Below are positions 31,299 through 42,442 of a DNA stretch of 64,000 nucleotides, piece by piece (the stretch's first letter is position 1; each line of letters starts with the position of its first letter). The stretch lies in NCBI GenBank assembly GCA_948144175.1, contig CANXME010002183.1:186001-250000 (forward strand). The letters run 5' to 3'. The notes beneath the pieces are model-generated. The model had not been told where the DNA came from, made no database searches, and saw only the letters and a program-made list of their open reading frames with translations. Source of the DNA: Closterium sp. NIES-65 (taxonomy: Eukaryota; Streptophyta; Zygnematophyceae; Desmidiales; Closteriaceae). A program made the position numbers and the translations under genes.

Positions 31299-32103
31299 CT
31301 CTTTTAGCGCAGTTAGGGACCTCCTCCTTGCCCTCGACCCCACAGACCTCACTGTCGACCTGCTCGAGAAGCACCTCCTTATAGCTGAGACTAGCATAGT
31401 CACTGTAGGCACTTCTCGTGGCATTCCTCACACTCCCTTCTTTAAGGGGTGTTCCCCCTCCCCCCTTGCCCCCTCGGTTGCTTCTACTACTGCTGTTGAC
31501 TTCCTTCGTGCTGAGGAGGTCGGAGTTGCGTCTGCTCCTAGTGGGAGGCGCCACAGCGGCAGGGGCAAGGGAGGTCAAGGTGGTGGGGGTGGCAGCGGTG
31601 GAGGCGCTGGTGGGGGCGGTGGAGCTGGCGGTGGTGGCGGTGGGAGTTGTGGTGGGAGTGGAGGTGTTGGTGGCAGCGGTGGTGGCGGCGGTGGTGGCGA
31701 CAGGGGGGGTGGCGGCGGCTACAGTGGTGGCGGCTGTAGGAGTGGTGGTGGGAGCAGTGGTGGCGGCCGGGGTGGAGCTGTTCAGAGGGGAGGTTTTGCC
31801 GGGGGCCAGCGGCAGCAGCAGCAGCGTCCGAGCGTGGGGCGTCTGGGGGTAGTGGTCGCTGCCCGTATGTCATTCGCACAGGTGCCCGCACTTGCCAGGC
31901 ATGCGGGAAGCTTCACACCAAGTACCGCTGCTTCTCTAGTCTTGACGATGCCTTTCACGTAGAGTTTCCCGACGCGGATGAGCTCCCCCGCTAGGCAGAG
32001 CTACTTAGGGGGGATGAGGATATCTTTGCTCTTGATTATGATGCCATCCTTGCTGCCATGTATGCACTGACTATTTGTGCTGATGGTGACTGTTACCTCT
32101 GCT
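31299..32103 (+). pseudogene. gag: Copia-5 gag C-terminal remnant
   Basis: Out-of-frame continuation of Gag with SAVRDLLLALDPTDLTVDLL, a Gly-rich region (31570-31780), QRQQQQRPS, the knuckle CX13CX3HX4C (31860-31930), a TAG at about 31994, and the conserved DYDAILAAMYALTICADGD before protease. Homology is clear but coding continuity is lost. Confidence 0.8.
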
Positions 32104-33440
32104 GCCCGACCCATGTATAGAGGCTGCTGCTCTAGGTGCTAGTGAGTCTACTCTCCCTGGTACTGCACCTGCTGATGCCTTGCACACCTTCACGCTTGGC
32201 TCAGGTGCTTCCCGCTCCTTCTTTCGCGACAGCACCACAATCACACCACTCTCAGCACCGGTTGCAGTCTCTCTGGCTGACTCCTTTGGGGGGCCGGTTC
32301 TGGCATGTTCCTCCACTGTTCTCCCATGTTCGGCGGTTCCGTCTGGCTCACTCTCAGGTCTTCACCTCCCCTCGTTCTCTACTAACTTGGTGAGCAACGC
32401 AGTCCTTCAGGATGAATGCGTTAATACCTTCACCCCTGGAGGACAGCGTGTGGCGATCTGTACGTGTTCCCGGAGTGGCCGTCACCTGGCCACGTTCACC
32501 CGTCGGCCTGGGTCGAGTCTATATACACTGACTACAGTGCCTCCTCAGGTAGCTGCGTTTGCGTCCGCGTAAGGTCAGCTTTCAGCCCCCTGCTCGTGTC
32601 GCCACCTATCGCACCAGACTCTCCTTTGGCACCACCGTCTTGGTCACCCCTCCCTGCGACGTCTCCGTGGCATGCACACCCGTCTCCTTGTCTCTTGTCT
32701 TTCCAGGTCTCTGCCTGCCCTCCCGCGCTCGCCTGCTCCGCTCTGCCTTCCTTGCGTCGAAGGGCGGCAGCGCGCCGCTCCTCACTCCTCCTCGTTTCCC
32801 CCGACAGAGGCTCCCCTGCAGACTCTTCACATGGACGTGTGGGGCCCAGCCCGCTTCCGTGGACAGGGCAGCGAGCGATACTTTCTGTTGGTTGTTGACG
32901 ACTACTCGCGTTACACCACGGTCTTCCCCTTGCGCAGCAAGGGGGGGGTCCCTGATGTTTTGATCCCTTGGATCCGCGCTGTCCGTCTCCAGCTCCTCGA
33001 GCGGTTCGATACGGACCTTCCGGTCTTGCGTCTGCACTCTGACAGAGGTGGTGAGTTTGCCTTTGACCTCTTGCGGGACTTCTATCGTGGGGAGGGTATG
33101 CGCCAGACGTTCACGCTTCCGGCCTCTCCGCAGCAAAATGGGGTTGCTGAGCGCCACATTGGCTTAGTCATGGAGGTCGCTCGCACCTCCATGATTCATG
33201 CGGTTGCCCCCCATTTTCTGTGGCCGTTTGCGGTCTGATACGCTGCACATCAGCTCAACCTCTGGCCCTGTGTCTCCTTGCCAGAGACCTCGCCGACACT
33301 GCGTTGGACGAGAGAGGTTGGCGATGCGTCGGTGTTCCGGGTCTGGGGATCTCGTGCCTTTGTCCGCGATGCTTTCGCGGACAAGCTCTCCTCCCGTGCC
33401 GTTCCCTGATCTTCCTTGGCATTCCCCCTGACGCGGCTGG
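32104..33440 (+). pseudogene. pol: Copia-5 protease-integrase
   Basis: The protease site reads TLGSGASRSFFRDST near 32190: the catalytic Asp of DSGA is Gly here. A stop near 32570 precedes integrase. Integrase shows CLPCVEGRQRAAPHSSS, LHMDVWGPARFRGQG, LHSDRGGEFAFD and QQNGVAERHIGLVM (D, D, E kept), then a TGA at 33236-33238 after HFLWPFAV and another at 33408. Non-functional. Confidence 0.85.
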
Positions 33441-33599
33441 CTAGCAGTCTTACCATCCCACCTCGCGCCGTGTCCTGCCCTCTCAGGACGTCACGTTTGA
33501 TGAGTCGGTTCCCTATTACCGTCTCTTCCCCTACCGCACTGCCCCTCTCTCTCCCCCCCCCCCCCCCCCCGCCGCTCTTCCTCGCACCAGGTCCTCCTC

Positions 33600-35119
33600 C
33601 GGTATACCTCCTCCCCCCTTAGGGTCCTGCTCCTCCAGGTGTGTCCCACGTAGACCCTGTCGAGCCCGTCGAAGTAGTTGTCGACTCTGGTGCTGCTAGG
33701 GGTGCTGCGTCTGGGGGTGCTGAGCCTGCGGGTGAGGGGCCTGCGGGTGCTAAGCCTGAGCGTGCGGAGCTTGGGGTTGCTGAGTCTGAGGGTGCAGAGC
33801 CTGGGGGTGCTGAGCCTGAGCGTGCGGAGCCTGGGGGTGCTGAGCCTGTGTGTGCAGAGCCTGGGGGTGCTGAGCCTGAGCTTGCGGAGCGTGGAGGTGC
33901 TGCACCTGCGCGTGCTGAGCCTGGAGGTAGTTTGTCGGCTGGTCATCCTACGGGTGCCTCGCCACGGCGAGAGCCTCTCTCTCCACCGCAGCTGCGCGAG
34001 TGGTTTGCTCGGCGCTGGAGCCTCCGGAGTGGCGCTGCTGGAGCTGGGAGGCCTGCCACTCGAGACCCTGGAGCTGGAGGTGCTAGAACTGGTGGTAATG
34101 TAGGCGCTGGAGCTGGAGACCTTGGATCTCGAGGTACTAGAGCCGCTGGTCCCGGAGGTCATGGAGCTGCTGGAGCTGGAGGTGCTGCAGGTGCTGGAGC
34201 TGGAGTTAGTGCAGGTGCTGGAGCTGCTGGAGGTGCTAGAGCCGCTGGTCCCGGAGGTGCTCGTACTGGAGGTACCGTAGCTGCTGGAGCTGGTGGTACT
34301 GCAGGAGCGGGAGCTGGAGACCCTGGAGCTGGAGGTGCTGCACCTGAGGGTGCTGGTGCTGTCGGTGCTGGTTCTGGAGGCACTGTGCAACAATACTTCA
34401 TTCCACTACTTCAGCAGGTTCTTGGTCTCCTGTCTTCTACTGGCCCTACTCCTCCCTTGCTGTGTCCCCCGCCTGACCAGTCGCAGTCGCAGTTACAGCC
34501 AGCCTCCCCACTGCTTGCTCCTTCTCCTTACACTGAGCAGACTGGATGTCTTACTGAGCGTCGTGAGCCTGCGTCTCGTCCTGCCTCGCCTGTTCGCGCT
34601 GTCCGCACTGGTCGTTGTGTTCCGCGTCAGCGCCCTCCTGCTGTCCCCGGCACGCACCATATGGCACTTCGACCTTCCTCTGTTCCACAGCATGTCCCCG
34701 TGCCGTCTCCTCCTGCAGCCTCTCTTGCTGATGGACCGGACCCTGAGTCTGACTTACTTCGTGCTGGTAGTTCTACTGTCACACGTCTTCTGGCCACTGA
34801 TGTCACTGACCCTTCTTTTGAGTCCATTGCTGCGTATGCCCTAGTTTTTGAGCTTGTTGACTTTGCTGCTGCCTGTCGTCTCGACTACGCTGCTAGTCTT
34901 GTTGCTGAGCCTGCGTCTGTCTGTCCTCCGTCCATCGGGGGTGAGTGTGCTCTTGGCACAGACGTCTTTGAGGATAGGCAGGAGGACTTTGACTGTTTTG
35001 CAGCTGCTGTACCTCATCCCGTGTCCATGCTGATTGCACGTGAGGGAGACCCGGATGCACCAGACATCCCGACCACGTGCTCTTATGCAGAGGCGATTAC
35101 GGGTCCCTACTCCTGTTAG
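33600..35119 (+). pseudogene. pol: Copia-5 integrase-RT linker and RT start
   Basis: Open from 33641 for about 490 codons. PEGAEPGGAEPERAEPGG repeats (33700-33930), SPPQLREWFARRWSLRSG, Gly/Ala repeats (34030-34380), QQYFIPLLQQVLGLLSST, and a Pro/Arg/Ser region to FDCFAAAVPHPVSMLIAREG. A TAG at 35117-35119 replaces the Gln codon of YSSQWQ (CAG in sisters). Confidence 0.82.
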
Positions 35120-36625
35120 TGGCAGACAGCCTTAGACGCAGAGATGGCATCCTGGAAGTCCACAGGCACTTAGGTCAACGCATTTCCCCCTCCTGGGGCG
35201 AACATAGTCGATGGCATGAAGATTTTCAGGGTGAAGCGCCCGCCGGGTTCTCCGCCTGCCTTCAAGGCACGTTACGTTGCTCGAGGCTTCAGTCAGCGAC
35301 AGGGGGTCGACTTCTTCCAGACCTTCTCCCCTACCCCGAAGATGACCACTCTTTGGGTACTGCTGCACGTAGGTGCTCAGAGGACTACGAGTTTCACTCT
35401 CTTGACTTCAGCACAACTTTCTTACAGGGCAGCTTGCACAAGGATATTTGGCTCCGCCGCCCACCTGGCTTCACTGTGTCGTTTCCTGCAGTTACCCAGT
35501 GGAGCCTCCGGCGGCCAGTCTATGGTCTCCGCTAGGCGCCTCGCGAGTGGCACGACACACTGACGGCGACACTTGCAGCTCTTGAGTTTACTCCTTCTAC
35601 TGCTAACCCGTCGCTGTTTCTATGCACCGATACTTCGCTGCCGCCGTTCTACATCCTCGTGTACGTCAATGACTTGGTCTTTGCCACTGCTGACAGTGAC
35701 GGACTGGCCCTAGTGAAGTCGGAGCTTCATAAGAGACACACGTGCACAGACCTGGGTGAGCTGCGCAGCTATCTTGGCTTGCAGATCCTCCGGGACAGAG
35801 CACGGCGCACCATTACCTTGACTCAGTCACACATGGTGCAGCAGGTCCTTCAGTGCTTCGACTTCTAGTACTCCTTGCCACAGTCCACTCCTCTGCCTAC
35901 CGGTCACTCGCTCTCACCTCCACCTTCGGACGAGTCCGTAGAGCCGAGTGGCCCGTATCCAGAGGTTGTGGGCTGCCTCATGTACCTGATGACCTGCACT
36001 CGACCTGACCTAGCCTACCCTCTTAGCATCCTGGCAAGCTACGTTGCGCCCGGGAGACACTGACCAGAGCACTGGAAGGCCGCTAAGAGGGTGTTGCGCT
36101 ACTTGTGTAGTACGTTGGGGCATGGGGCTCGTGCTTGGAGGACGGGGTCCAGTTGTCCCACTGGACACGCAGATGCTTCTTGGGTTGATGACTTGGCTAC
36201 GCAGCGGTCGTCACAGGGTTACACTTTCAGCCTTGGCTCTGGCTCTGTTTCTTGGCGGTCTACCCGCTCTTCTTCTGTTCTCAGTTCCAGCTGAGATCTA
36301 CGCAAGGGCCATGGCTGCACAGGAGTTACGCTGGCTCACCTACCTGCTGACCGACTTGGGAGAGTCGCCTCCTTCTCCTTCAGTTCTTTACGTCGACAAC
36401 AAGGCCATGATTGCCTTGTGACAGGAGCACAGACTGGAGCACAGAATGAAGCACATCCTTGCTCGAGAGTTGCAGCAGCGTGGTCAGCTTCGTCTTGCTT
36501 ACATGTCCTCTCGAGCCAACATTGCAGATATCTTCACCAAGGCACTTCAGCCTTGTGATCATTTGAGTTTCTGTACTGTTTTATGTCTTGTTCCTACTTG
36601 GACTCACTTGCTCACTTCTTCACTT
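35120..36625 (+). pseudogene. pol: Copia-5 reverse transcriptase-RNase H
   Basis: RT blocks KIFRVKRPPGSPPAFKARYV, FSQRQGVDFFQTFSPTPKM and the active-site block LVYVNDLVFATADSD, where the first Asp of YVDD is Asn. A TAG at 35533-35535 replaces CAG (Gln of RQAPRE). Further stops lie near 35866 and 36061. RNase H is traceable (HADASWVDDLATQRSSQGYT, AEIYARAMAAQELRW, VLYVDNKAMIAL, NIADIFTKALQPCDH) but broken. Inactive. Confidence 0.87.
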
Positions 36626-36851
36626 TGCTTGTACTGTGATCTATACACGTATACCTGCATGCTTGCACTTGCTAGGTTTTTATCACTGTACTTCTTGTTC
36701 TCTGTTATATAACTCTGCATGTGGACTGGCCTTGTGGCCATTTGCTTGTGCTCAGAGTGTGTGGAAACTTCGTGATCCACCCTGAGCTTGCTTTGCTTTT
36801 CTTGACGTGTCTTGTGACCTCTTGTTCTCCCCCACTTTGCCTATTGGGGTG
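36626..36851 (+). other. Copia-5 3' untranslated block and polypurine tract
   Basis: Non-coding. Has TTGCTTGTGCTCAGAGTGTG, GTGATCCACCCTGAGCTTGC and CCCCACTTTGCCTATTGGGG before the LTR. The tract differs by one base from the consensus. Confidence 0.78.
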
Positions 36852-36974
36852 TGTCAAACTTAGATGTTGTGTAGGCTGTAGTGGGGTAGCCCACATGGGG
36901 TACAACCCAATTAGAGTTAGTACTTGTACCCATCTTGCTGGTAGTTCATCCATTCTCGTTCCTTTATTCTGACG
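36852..36974 (+). repeat. Copia-5 3' LTR
   Basis: About 123 bp, TGTCAAACTTAGATG...ATTCTGACG. Diverged from the 5' LTR, with the terminal A changed to G. Confidence 0.88.
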
Positions 36975-37058
36975 CGGGGTGCCCCTCGATAGGATCGAAA
37001 ACCACCCCTTCCTCACTGACTATCTGCGCAGCCAAAATTTCCGAGATGTACACGCACT
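36975..37058 (+). pseudogene. pol: G1 chromodomain C-terminal part
   Basis: Continues the chromodomain frame cut at 30039: after one copy of the GGGG duplication it reads VPLDRIENHPFLTDYLRSQN and FRDVHALS-stop (TAA at 37063-37065). Charged, helix-like end as expected for a chromovirus integrase tail. The exact rejoining supports the nesting order. Confidence 0.85.
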
Positions 37059-37065
37059 CTCGTAA

Positions 37066-37110
37066 GGAGGGCCTCCTTAAGGGGGGGGGGGGGGGGGGGG
37101 GGGGGGGTAG
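37066..37110 (+). promoter_or_regulatory. G1 polypurine tract with a 27-G run
   Basis: AGGAGGGCCTCCTTAAG is followed by 27 consecutive G (37081-37107) and TAG, directly before the LTR. The position fits the plus-strand primer of Gypsy elements. The homopolymer length may be inflated by replication slippage or by assembly error, and could form a quadruplex. Confidence 0.7.
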
Positions 37111-37368
37111 TGTGAGGAAAATTCCTTTTTCTAACTTCGCATCCCTGCTCAGCGCGTGCACCACTGTTCCCGCCAACAGTTCCCAACAGTGCACCGTTAC
37201 CACTCGCGACACTCGCCTCAACTACTGTTCTCTCCACTATTCACGATGCGACCCAACCTCACGATCGGATGGTATCTCGCGCTCCGGACCTCCGCCTTGA
37301 CAATTCCCAGCCTCGGCGCTAGGCCCGTAGCGCATCCCATTTCCACACATTACCGTTATCACTCTAGC
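37111..37368 (+). repeat. G1 3' LTR, first part
   Basis: Starts TGTGAGGAAAATTCC and runs to the CTAGC duplication (37364-37368), where C1 is inserted. The rest is at 54513-54606. Combined length is about 352 bp ending in CGTAACA. There is no second copy in the window to compare, so boundaries are inferred. Confidence 0.7.
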
Positions 37369-37778
37369 TGTTACAATCCCAAGTAAGACTTTAGCTAAGG
37401 ATTGCTCAGGGTTGATCGCAGAGTAATGTTGCAGCGGACGTTTGAATCTCAGGTCAGAGTGAATGTAAATGACTGAGTTGATAAAAGCATGCATACATCA
37501 GGTTTATATAAGAATACAGGGGAATACGAAAAGACCTAGACTAGCCATGTACTCTAAGGGTACATTCCCTTATTACAGCGCAAGGCAAACCGTGCGGCAC
37601 GGGAACCCGTTTCAAACCTGTTCCCGCTCTTTTCACTTCAAATGTTTCTGCCTGCATTGGTCTTGGTCAGACGTTTGCTGTGTCGCTTTGATTCTTCTGA
37701 CTCCTCGACTTCGTACTAGGTAGTTTCAGCTCCTGCAACCTACAGGAATGCCTTCTTATGTAATTTCATATCGTAACA
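37369..37778 (-). repeat. C1 3' LTR
   Basis: 410 bp, TGTTACAATCCC...ATCGTAACA on plus. About 10 percent different from 54098-54507 by eye. Confidence 0.92.
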
Positions 37779-37789
37779 CTCCCCTTCAT

Positions 37790-38645
37790 TCCTAGGCGCA
37801 GGAGGAGCTGACTCGCTTGACTACTCCGGTGAGGTCAGAGCAGTGCTTGTACTGCTGACGTGGCAAGCGCTTGGTAAGGAAGTCTGCTGCCGTCTCAGTA
37901 GTCGGGCAGTAGGGGAGGTCAACTTTTCCTTGGTCAATTTTGTTCTTGACGAAGAAGTACCGGAGCGCGATGTGCTTCGTGCGGTTCACGAAACCTGGCT
38001 TGTTCGCGATCCTGATGGCACTCTGGTTATCGCAGTGAAGGTGAAAGGTAGGCGAGCTTGGAATTTTCGCCTCCTATTGCAGCTCCTACAAGTACAGGCC
38101 TTCGCGAACTGCTGGTGTCGTGGCGATGTATTCTGCTTTAGCCGATGACAGGGCAACCAGCTCCTGCTTCTACGAGTTCCAGGAGATTGGTCCAGTTGGT
38201 TCCAGGCGAAAGACGAAGCCGGTTTGGGACCGTCGATTTGCGGGGTCAGCTACATGCTCTGCGTCCACGTAGCCGTTGAGATTGAAGGAGGTTGTCGTCA
38301 GCGTGGAGTAGGAGAGCCCAATGTCAGGTGTGGAGATGAAGTACTGCAGGGCACGCTCCAGGTCCAGCTGGTTCTCAGCTACTGGCTTGCGAGAATACTG
38401 CGCCAGTTGGCTGGCGATGTACGAGAGGTCAGGTCAGCAGGTGACAGAGGCGAACAGCAGGTAACCCAGTTGCTGCTAGTACTGTTGGAGTCCTGCGGGT
38501 GATAGTGGTTTGTTGTCCGGTTTGTAGTTGGTGCTGGGGTTGCGGTACGGAGTTGAGAGTGGTGCGGGCGAAATGTTGAAGCGTTCTCCCAGTTGCTCTG
38601 CATACTTGGAGGCTGACTGATGAATTGCTTCTGGCACGTAGGTAA
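37790..38645 (-). pseudogene. pol: C1 RNase H
   Basis: Minus strand. LGYLLFASVTC and PDLSYIASQLAQYSRK (RT connection), YVDAEHVADPANRRSQTGFV (RNase H Asp block), SSAKAEYIATTPAVREGL and LHCDNQSAIRIANKPGFVNR, then RTKHIALRYFFVKNKIDQGK and ETAADFLTKRLPRQQY, the Copia RNase H C-terminus. At least four stops are scattered through the domain. The family (typical Copia with KAEY and HIALRYFF) is clearly different from Copia-A. Confidence 0.85.
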
Positions 38646-39547
38646 TGTTTAGCCCCAAAACTGCTTCACGTTGTGGTTGACGGTGATGTCAACACGCTGC
38701 GCCAGGTTCTCCTCAAACTGTTTCAGGAGTTTGTTGCAGGTGCCCGTGTACGGCAGGTCGTCGACGTAGACTGTCAGGAGGATGTAATCGCCGCTAAAGT
38801 GAAGGTGATACATTCCTGGGTCGTGCGGCAGTTGCTTGAAGCCGATCTCGATGAGAATCTTGTGCAGATGCTGCTGCCATAGGCGAAGCGCCTGCTTGAT
38901 CCCGTAGAGGGACTTCTTCAGCTGACAGACCCTAGAATCCCCTTCTCCGTAGGTGTGAGGCTGCTCCACGAAGATGGTAGCATCCACCAACGCGTATAAG
39001 AACGCGTTTTTCACGTTGATCTGTCGCAGTGGTAGGTGCTTAGCGGCGTCAATGGCGATTAGAATCCTGACGGAGGTGTGGCGACTGACGGGAGCGAAGG
39101 TCTGGTCAAAGTCGATGCCGTGGCGCTGATCGTACCCACGTACGACCCAACGTGCCTTGAAGCGCTCGATAGTACCGTCAGCGTTGGTTTTAAGTAGAAA
39201 AACCCACTTTCCGCTGAGTACCCTCCTCCCCTTCACTGCTGCACGATCGACTAGGACCCATGTGTCTCGAGACTCCAGCGCTTTCAGCTCCGCATCCATC
39301 GCTGCACGCCAATCCTTGGCATGAGGACCGGTTAGGGCCTGGCAAGGATTCTTTGGCTCCATGGCCCGTGCGAGGGTAGTGACGGACGTGTGCAGGCCGA
39401 GAAGTTGAAGGCCTGACACATTGGTGGTGTCTGTGTTGGTGGGGACTTCCACCACGTCGTCGTCTCCGCTTTCGTAGCCGGGCACTGTGGTGCTGGGCTC
39501 TGCTTGGTGCCGTGACGGCCCTGGCGCGGGGTCATCGTTACTGTCAT
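38646..39547 (-). CDS. pol: C1 reverse transcriptase
   Basis: Open from the Met at 39485 for 278 codons, and upstream to the insertion point at 39547 (DSNDDPAPGPSRHQAEPSTT). RT blocks: AKDWRAAMDAELKALESRDT, SGKWVFLLKTNADGTIERFK, RGYDQRHGIDFDQTFAPVSR, VKNAFLYALVDATIFVEQPH and YVDDLPYTGT (about residue 240) with both active-site Asp. It ends at a TAG after HNVKQFWG, before RNase H. Removing the Gypsy insertion joins this frame to integrase at 46730 as RDVDDDSNDD. Confidence 0.87.
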
Positions 39548-39552
39548 CGTCG

Positions 39553-39925
39553 TTGTCATGTTTTTAATTGCTAAATAGCGTAGGCAAGGACAATATAAAA
39601 TCATGACAGATTACAGTAGTGAGTAGAGTTACAAATGAGTTAAAGGAACCCCGCGCAATCAAGGCGGGGGAAACGAGGAGACGTAGCGAAAACGGGTATC
39701 CGTTGTGGAGCAACGGTAACCCGGCCCTACTACTTAGGCAAGCAACCGAAGTAGGTTCAATTGCTTGCTTGTTTGTTTCCACTCTTAGCCAAAGATTTGC
39801 TACTCCCTATTGCTGCTTTCATAGAGGAGCCAACCACAGCAAGCCCAAGTGAATTGTTGCAAAAGGGGTTTGATCGGCAGTCAGCCGAGTTAGGTTTTCC
39901 TAGCCAAGATCTAGTGGCTAGAAAC
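39553..39925 (+). repeat. 5' LTR of the methyltransferase Gypsy element
   Basis: 373 bp. Contains an inverted pair TGTCATG (39554) / CATGACA (39602) and GCAAGCAA / TTGCTTGC (39739 and 39761), possibly structures in the transcript. Differs from the 3' LTR at 39553 (T/C), 39587, 39692, 39821 and 39922 (each A here, G in the 3' copy). Confidence 0.92.
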
Positions 39926-39973
39926 TTTCAACAAACAAGCAAGGAAGCGACCCGCTGTCGCCACGGAGTTAGT

Positions 39974-42442
39974 ATGACCGATAGGTTTAAATTGCGATCC
40001 GGACAGAACTATCGTAGAGAAGCGCCTCTCGCGGAGCCAAGCTGGCGCGCCGCTACCACCACCATCCGGGAAGGAGAAACTACGACCGAAGCGGCACGCT
40101 CGTCACTGCCAAGAACTGCGGCCTATCGCACCCCGCATCAACGTGAACGGGACAGACAAGAGGAGATGGAGCCGCAGCGCACCGTCGCGTCAGACCCAGG
40201 AGAAACGCCCCACGATATGCGATGGGCACGTGAAGCACGGGAGCGATGGGAGTGGAAGCCCGCGGTCACTTCCCCTAGAGAGATGCCGGGGATAGAGACA
40301 GACCGGACGCCGGTGCACGCGCCTTGGCTACGCCGCCAGCCAGAAAGCGGGTTTCAGACGCCGCCGAATCAGGAAATCGTGGCTAGCCAGTCAGCGGAGG
40401 TACCAGCGGCTGTGGCGCTCCCTCCCCATCCGAATGAAAAAAGTTGGCAGGGCGGCGCTCTCCCAAAACTAGAAGTGGCCGAGCGATTCACAGGGATTCC
40501 CGGAGTGGGCCCTACCTTGAAGAACTACTTGATGCAGCTCGAGACGGTGCAGTACTGCTGGGAACGGGACGGACTGGACCCTGCCGAGTTCTTCAGACGG
40601 ATGGTAGTGACATTGGCGGGCGAAGCGGAGACTTTTTACCGGATGACCCGGAGTGAATTGCTCGAGGAATGGGAATGCGGTGAGACAGTCAACCCGACCA
40701 CGCGCTTCATCGAACTACTAAAGAAGGAGTTCCTGGGCCAGACCAAAGCGAGGGTGGAAGAGTTCCGTGGGTTCCGCCGGGGAAGAGAGGAATCCCTACT
40801 GGCCTACTATTGCAGGCTGAGGGAGCTCGCCGAGGACTTGGAGAGTAGCGACGAACGACTGCTCGTACGCAAGTTCGTAAGGGGCTTGGAGGAAGACCTG
40901 CGGAACGTGGTGCGGAACACGGTATATGGCATCGGCGTGGAGATTACACTGAAGGAAGTGTATGGACTGGCGAAACGTACGGAGCACGTGCAACGGATGT
41001 TGGATTTGGAGGATGGAGAGACCCGTCCCAAAGCGAAGTCCTCGTGGGCGGCGGCAGCGTTGGTGGAGACGGCGCAGGGAGGAGCGCCTTGGACAGATGG
41101 ACGGCGGTGTCACGAATGCGGAGAACTGGGTCATCTAAAGCGCGACTGCCCGAAGCTGCCGGTGTGCGGGAACTGCGGGAAGAGAGGGCATAAAGAGGAC
41201 GCCTGCTACAGCCGCCGCCGCTTGGAAGAGAACCCGAGCAAGGAGGAGTTGCAAGCGGAGATTAAGAAGCTGCAATTGAAGTTGGAAGCCAAGCCGATAA
41301 TCGAGCCGAAAGCTCGGGCCATGCTCGCATACGAAGAGATTACAGAGGACGAGGAAGGAGAATCCGAGTACCTGACTGCAAGTGGCTTCATGGCGCTCCC
41401 CAGAGAGAGGGGGGAGATAGACCTTCGGCCTCGGGGAAGTCAGTCGACCGAAAGCTGCTCCAGCCGCGTGAGAGGACCGAGAGGTAACTTCCACAAGGGG
41501 AGTAGTACCTCGGAGCTGCGCCGCCATCCTAACAAGCGATTGGTGTGCCAGGCGTCCGTGCTGATCGCGGAAAAGGGGAGCCTGACCCTAGGGGGGCTGC
41601 CCGTCGGCCAGGCGATCGTAGACACTGGCGCGCACAATGTGTTGATCGGACGGGGCCTAGCGAAGCAGCTGAAGCTCGACCTGCCGGGGAGGGTGGTACC
41701 GAGGGGGATCGTGCTCATGACCGCTGAAGGGGGTGAGCCGAAATGGATGCCGCGGACCGTAAGGCCGATCGAGATCGTACTGCTCCCAGGGACGGAGAAA
41801 GAATGTTGCATCCGCGTGACTTGCGGAGTGTCGGAGTCGGAAGATTATGACGTGTTGTTGGGCATGGACCTGTTGTACCGAGTGGGCGCCACCATTTGTA
41901 CCTGGCAAGAGAAAGTGCTGTACCGAGTACACTATTGGGATCCGGCCAGCTCGGTCGGCACCTTGCCTGTGAAGTTCGTCAGGCAAGAGCCGCGGGAGGC
42001 CTACGGGGCGCGACCTGCTGACTTGAGCCCTGTGCTGGATGAGTGGAGTTGGGAGAAATATGCAGAGGAGTACGAACGCCGCATCGAAAGGAGACAACAG
42101 GGGAGAGAGCCGCCGCCCTTGAAGGAGAGGATCTCCAGGCTATGGACACTCGAGGGGTCGGTGTGTGTGATGGAGCTCTACGGAGGCATCGGTACCGGGT
42201 TGGCGGCAGTGCTGAAGGCGGGATGCAGAGTGCGGAAATGGATTCAGGTGGAACGAGACCCAGTGGTGCGGCGGATGGCTCAGCATGACGCATGGCTGCT
42301 ACTGGGAGAGTACCCGGAGCAGATAGCGAAGTCTGCTATCCCAGCCGAGGATGAAGAAGTGGTGGATGACGTGAGGACCATTACGACGGAGAAATTGGAG
42401 CAGTGGGGGCAGATCGACGTCATCATCGCGGGATGGGAATGT
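39974..42442 (+). CDS. gag-pol: Gag, protease and first part of the DNA methyltransferase (823 codons)
   Basis: Start chosen at ATG 39974 (MTDRFKLRSGQNYR), the first ATG after the LTR; the frame is also open back into the LTR without an ATG. The Gag core (LPKLEVAERFTGIPGVGPTL, FRRMVVTLAGEAETFYRM, FRGFRRGREESLLAYYCRL) is a retrotransposon capsid domain. Two CCHC knuckles follow (CHECGELGHLKRDC at about residue 379, CGNCGKRGHKEDAC at about 398). A Lys/Glu/Leu segment follows. The protease has IVDTGAHNVLIGRG (Asp about 550) and DVLLGMDLLYRVG. From about residue 722 the methyltransferase begins, with motif I MELYGGIGTGLAAVLKAG (733 on), WIQVERDP (motif II) and IDVIIAGWEC ending at the TAA. The stop lies directly after the presumed catalytic Cys (residue 823). 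Confidence 0.92.

Larger units (their letters stand above)
30040..36974 (+). mobile_element. Copia-5, full-length but decayed Ty1/Copia in the G1 chromodomain
   Basis: 5' LTR 30040-30161 and 3' LTR 36852-36974 differ at about nine positions (roughly 7 percent by eye). Flanks TGGGG (30035-30039) and CGGGG (36975-36979) are a target duplication with one change. Removing the element rejoins TPTEDNG and VPLDRIENHPF of G1. All domains can be traced, but gag, protease, integrase and RT are broken by many stops and indels. It is the most divergent Copia-A copy (Gag LSDSRDGVLLFDLTSG). Confidence 0.92.

Noticed and set aside
39690..39780. tRNA-like stretch in the methyltransferase element LTR (GGAGCAACGGTAACCC, GTAGGTTCAATTG)
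   Set aside because: It has D-loop and T-loop-like words, but acceptor and anticodon stems do not pair, so no tRNA gene or tRNA-derived primer is called.
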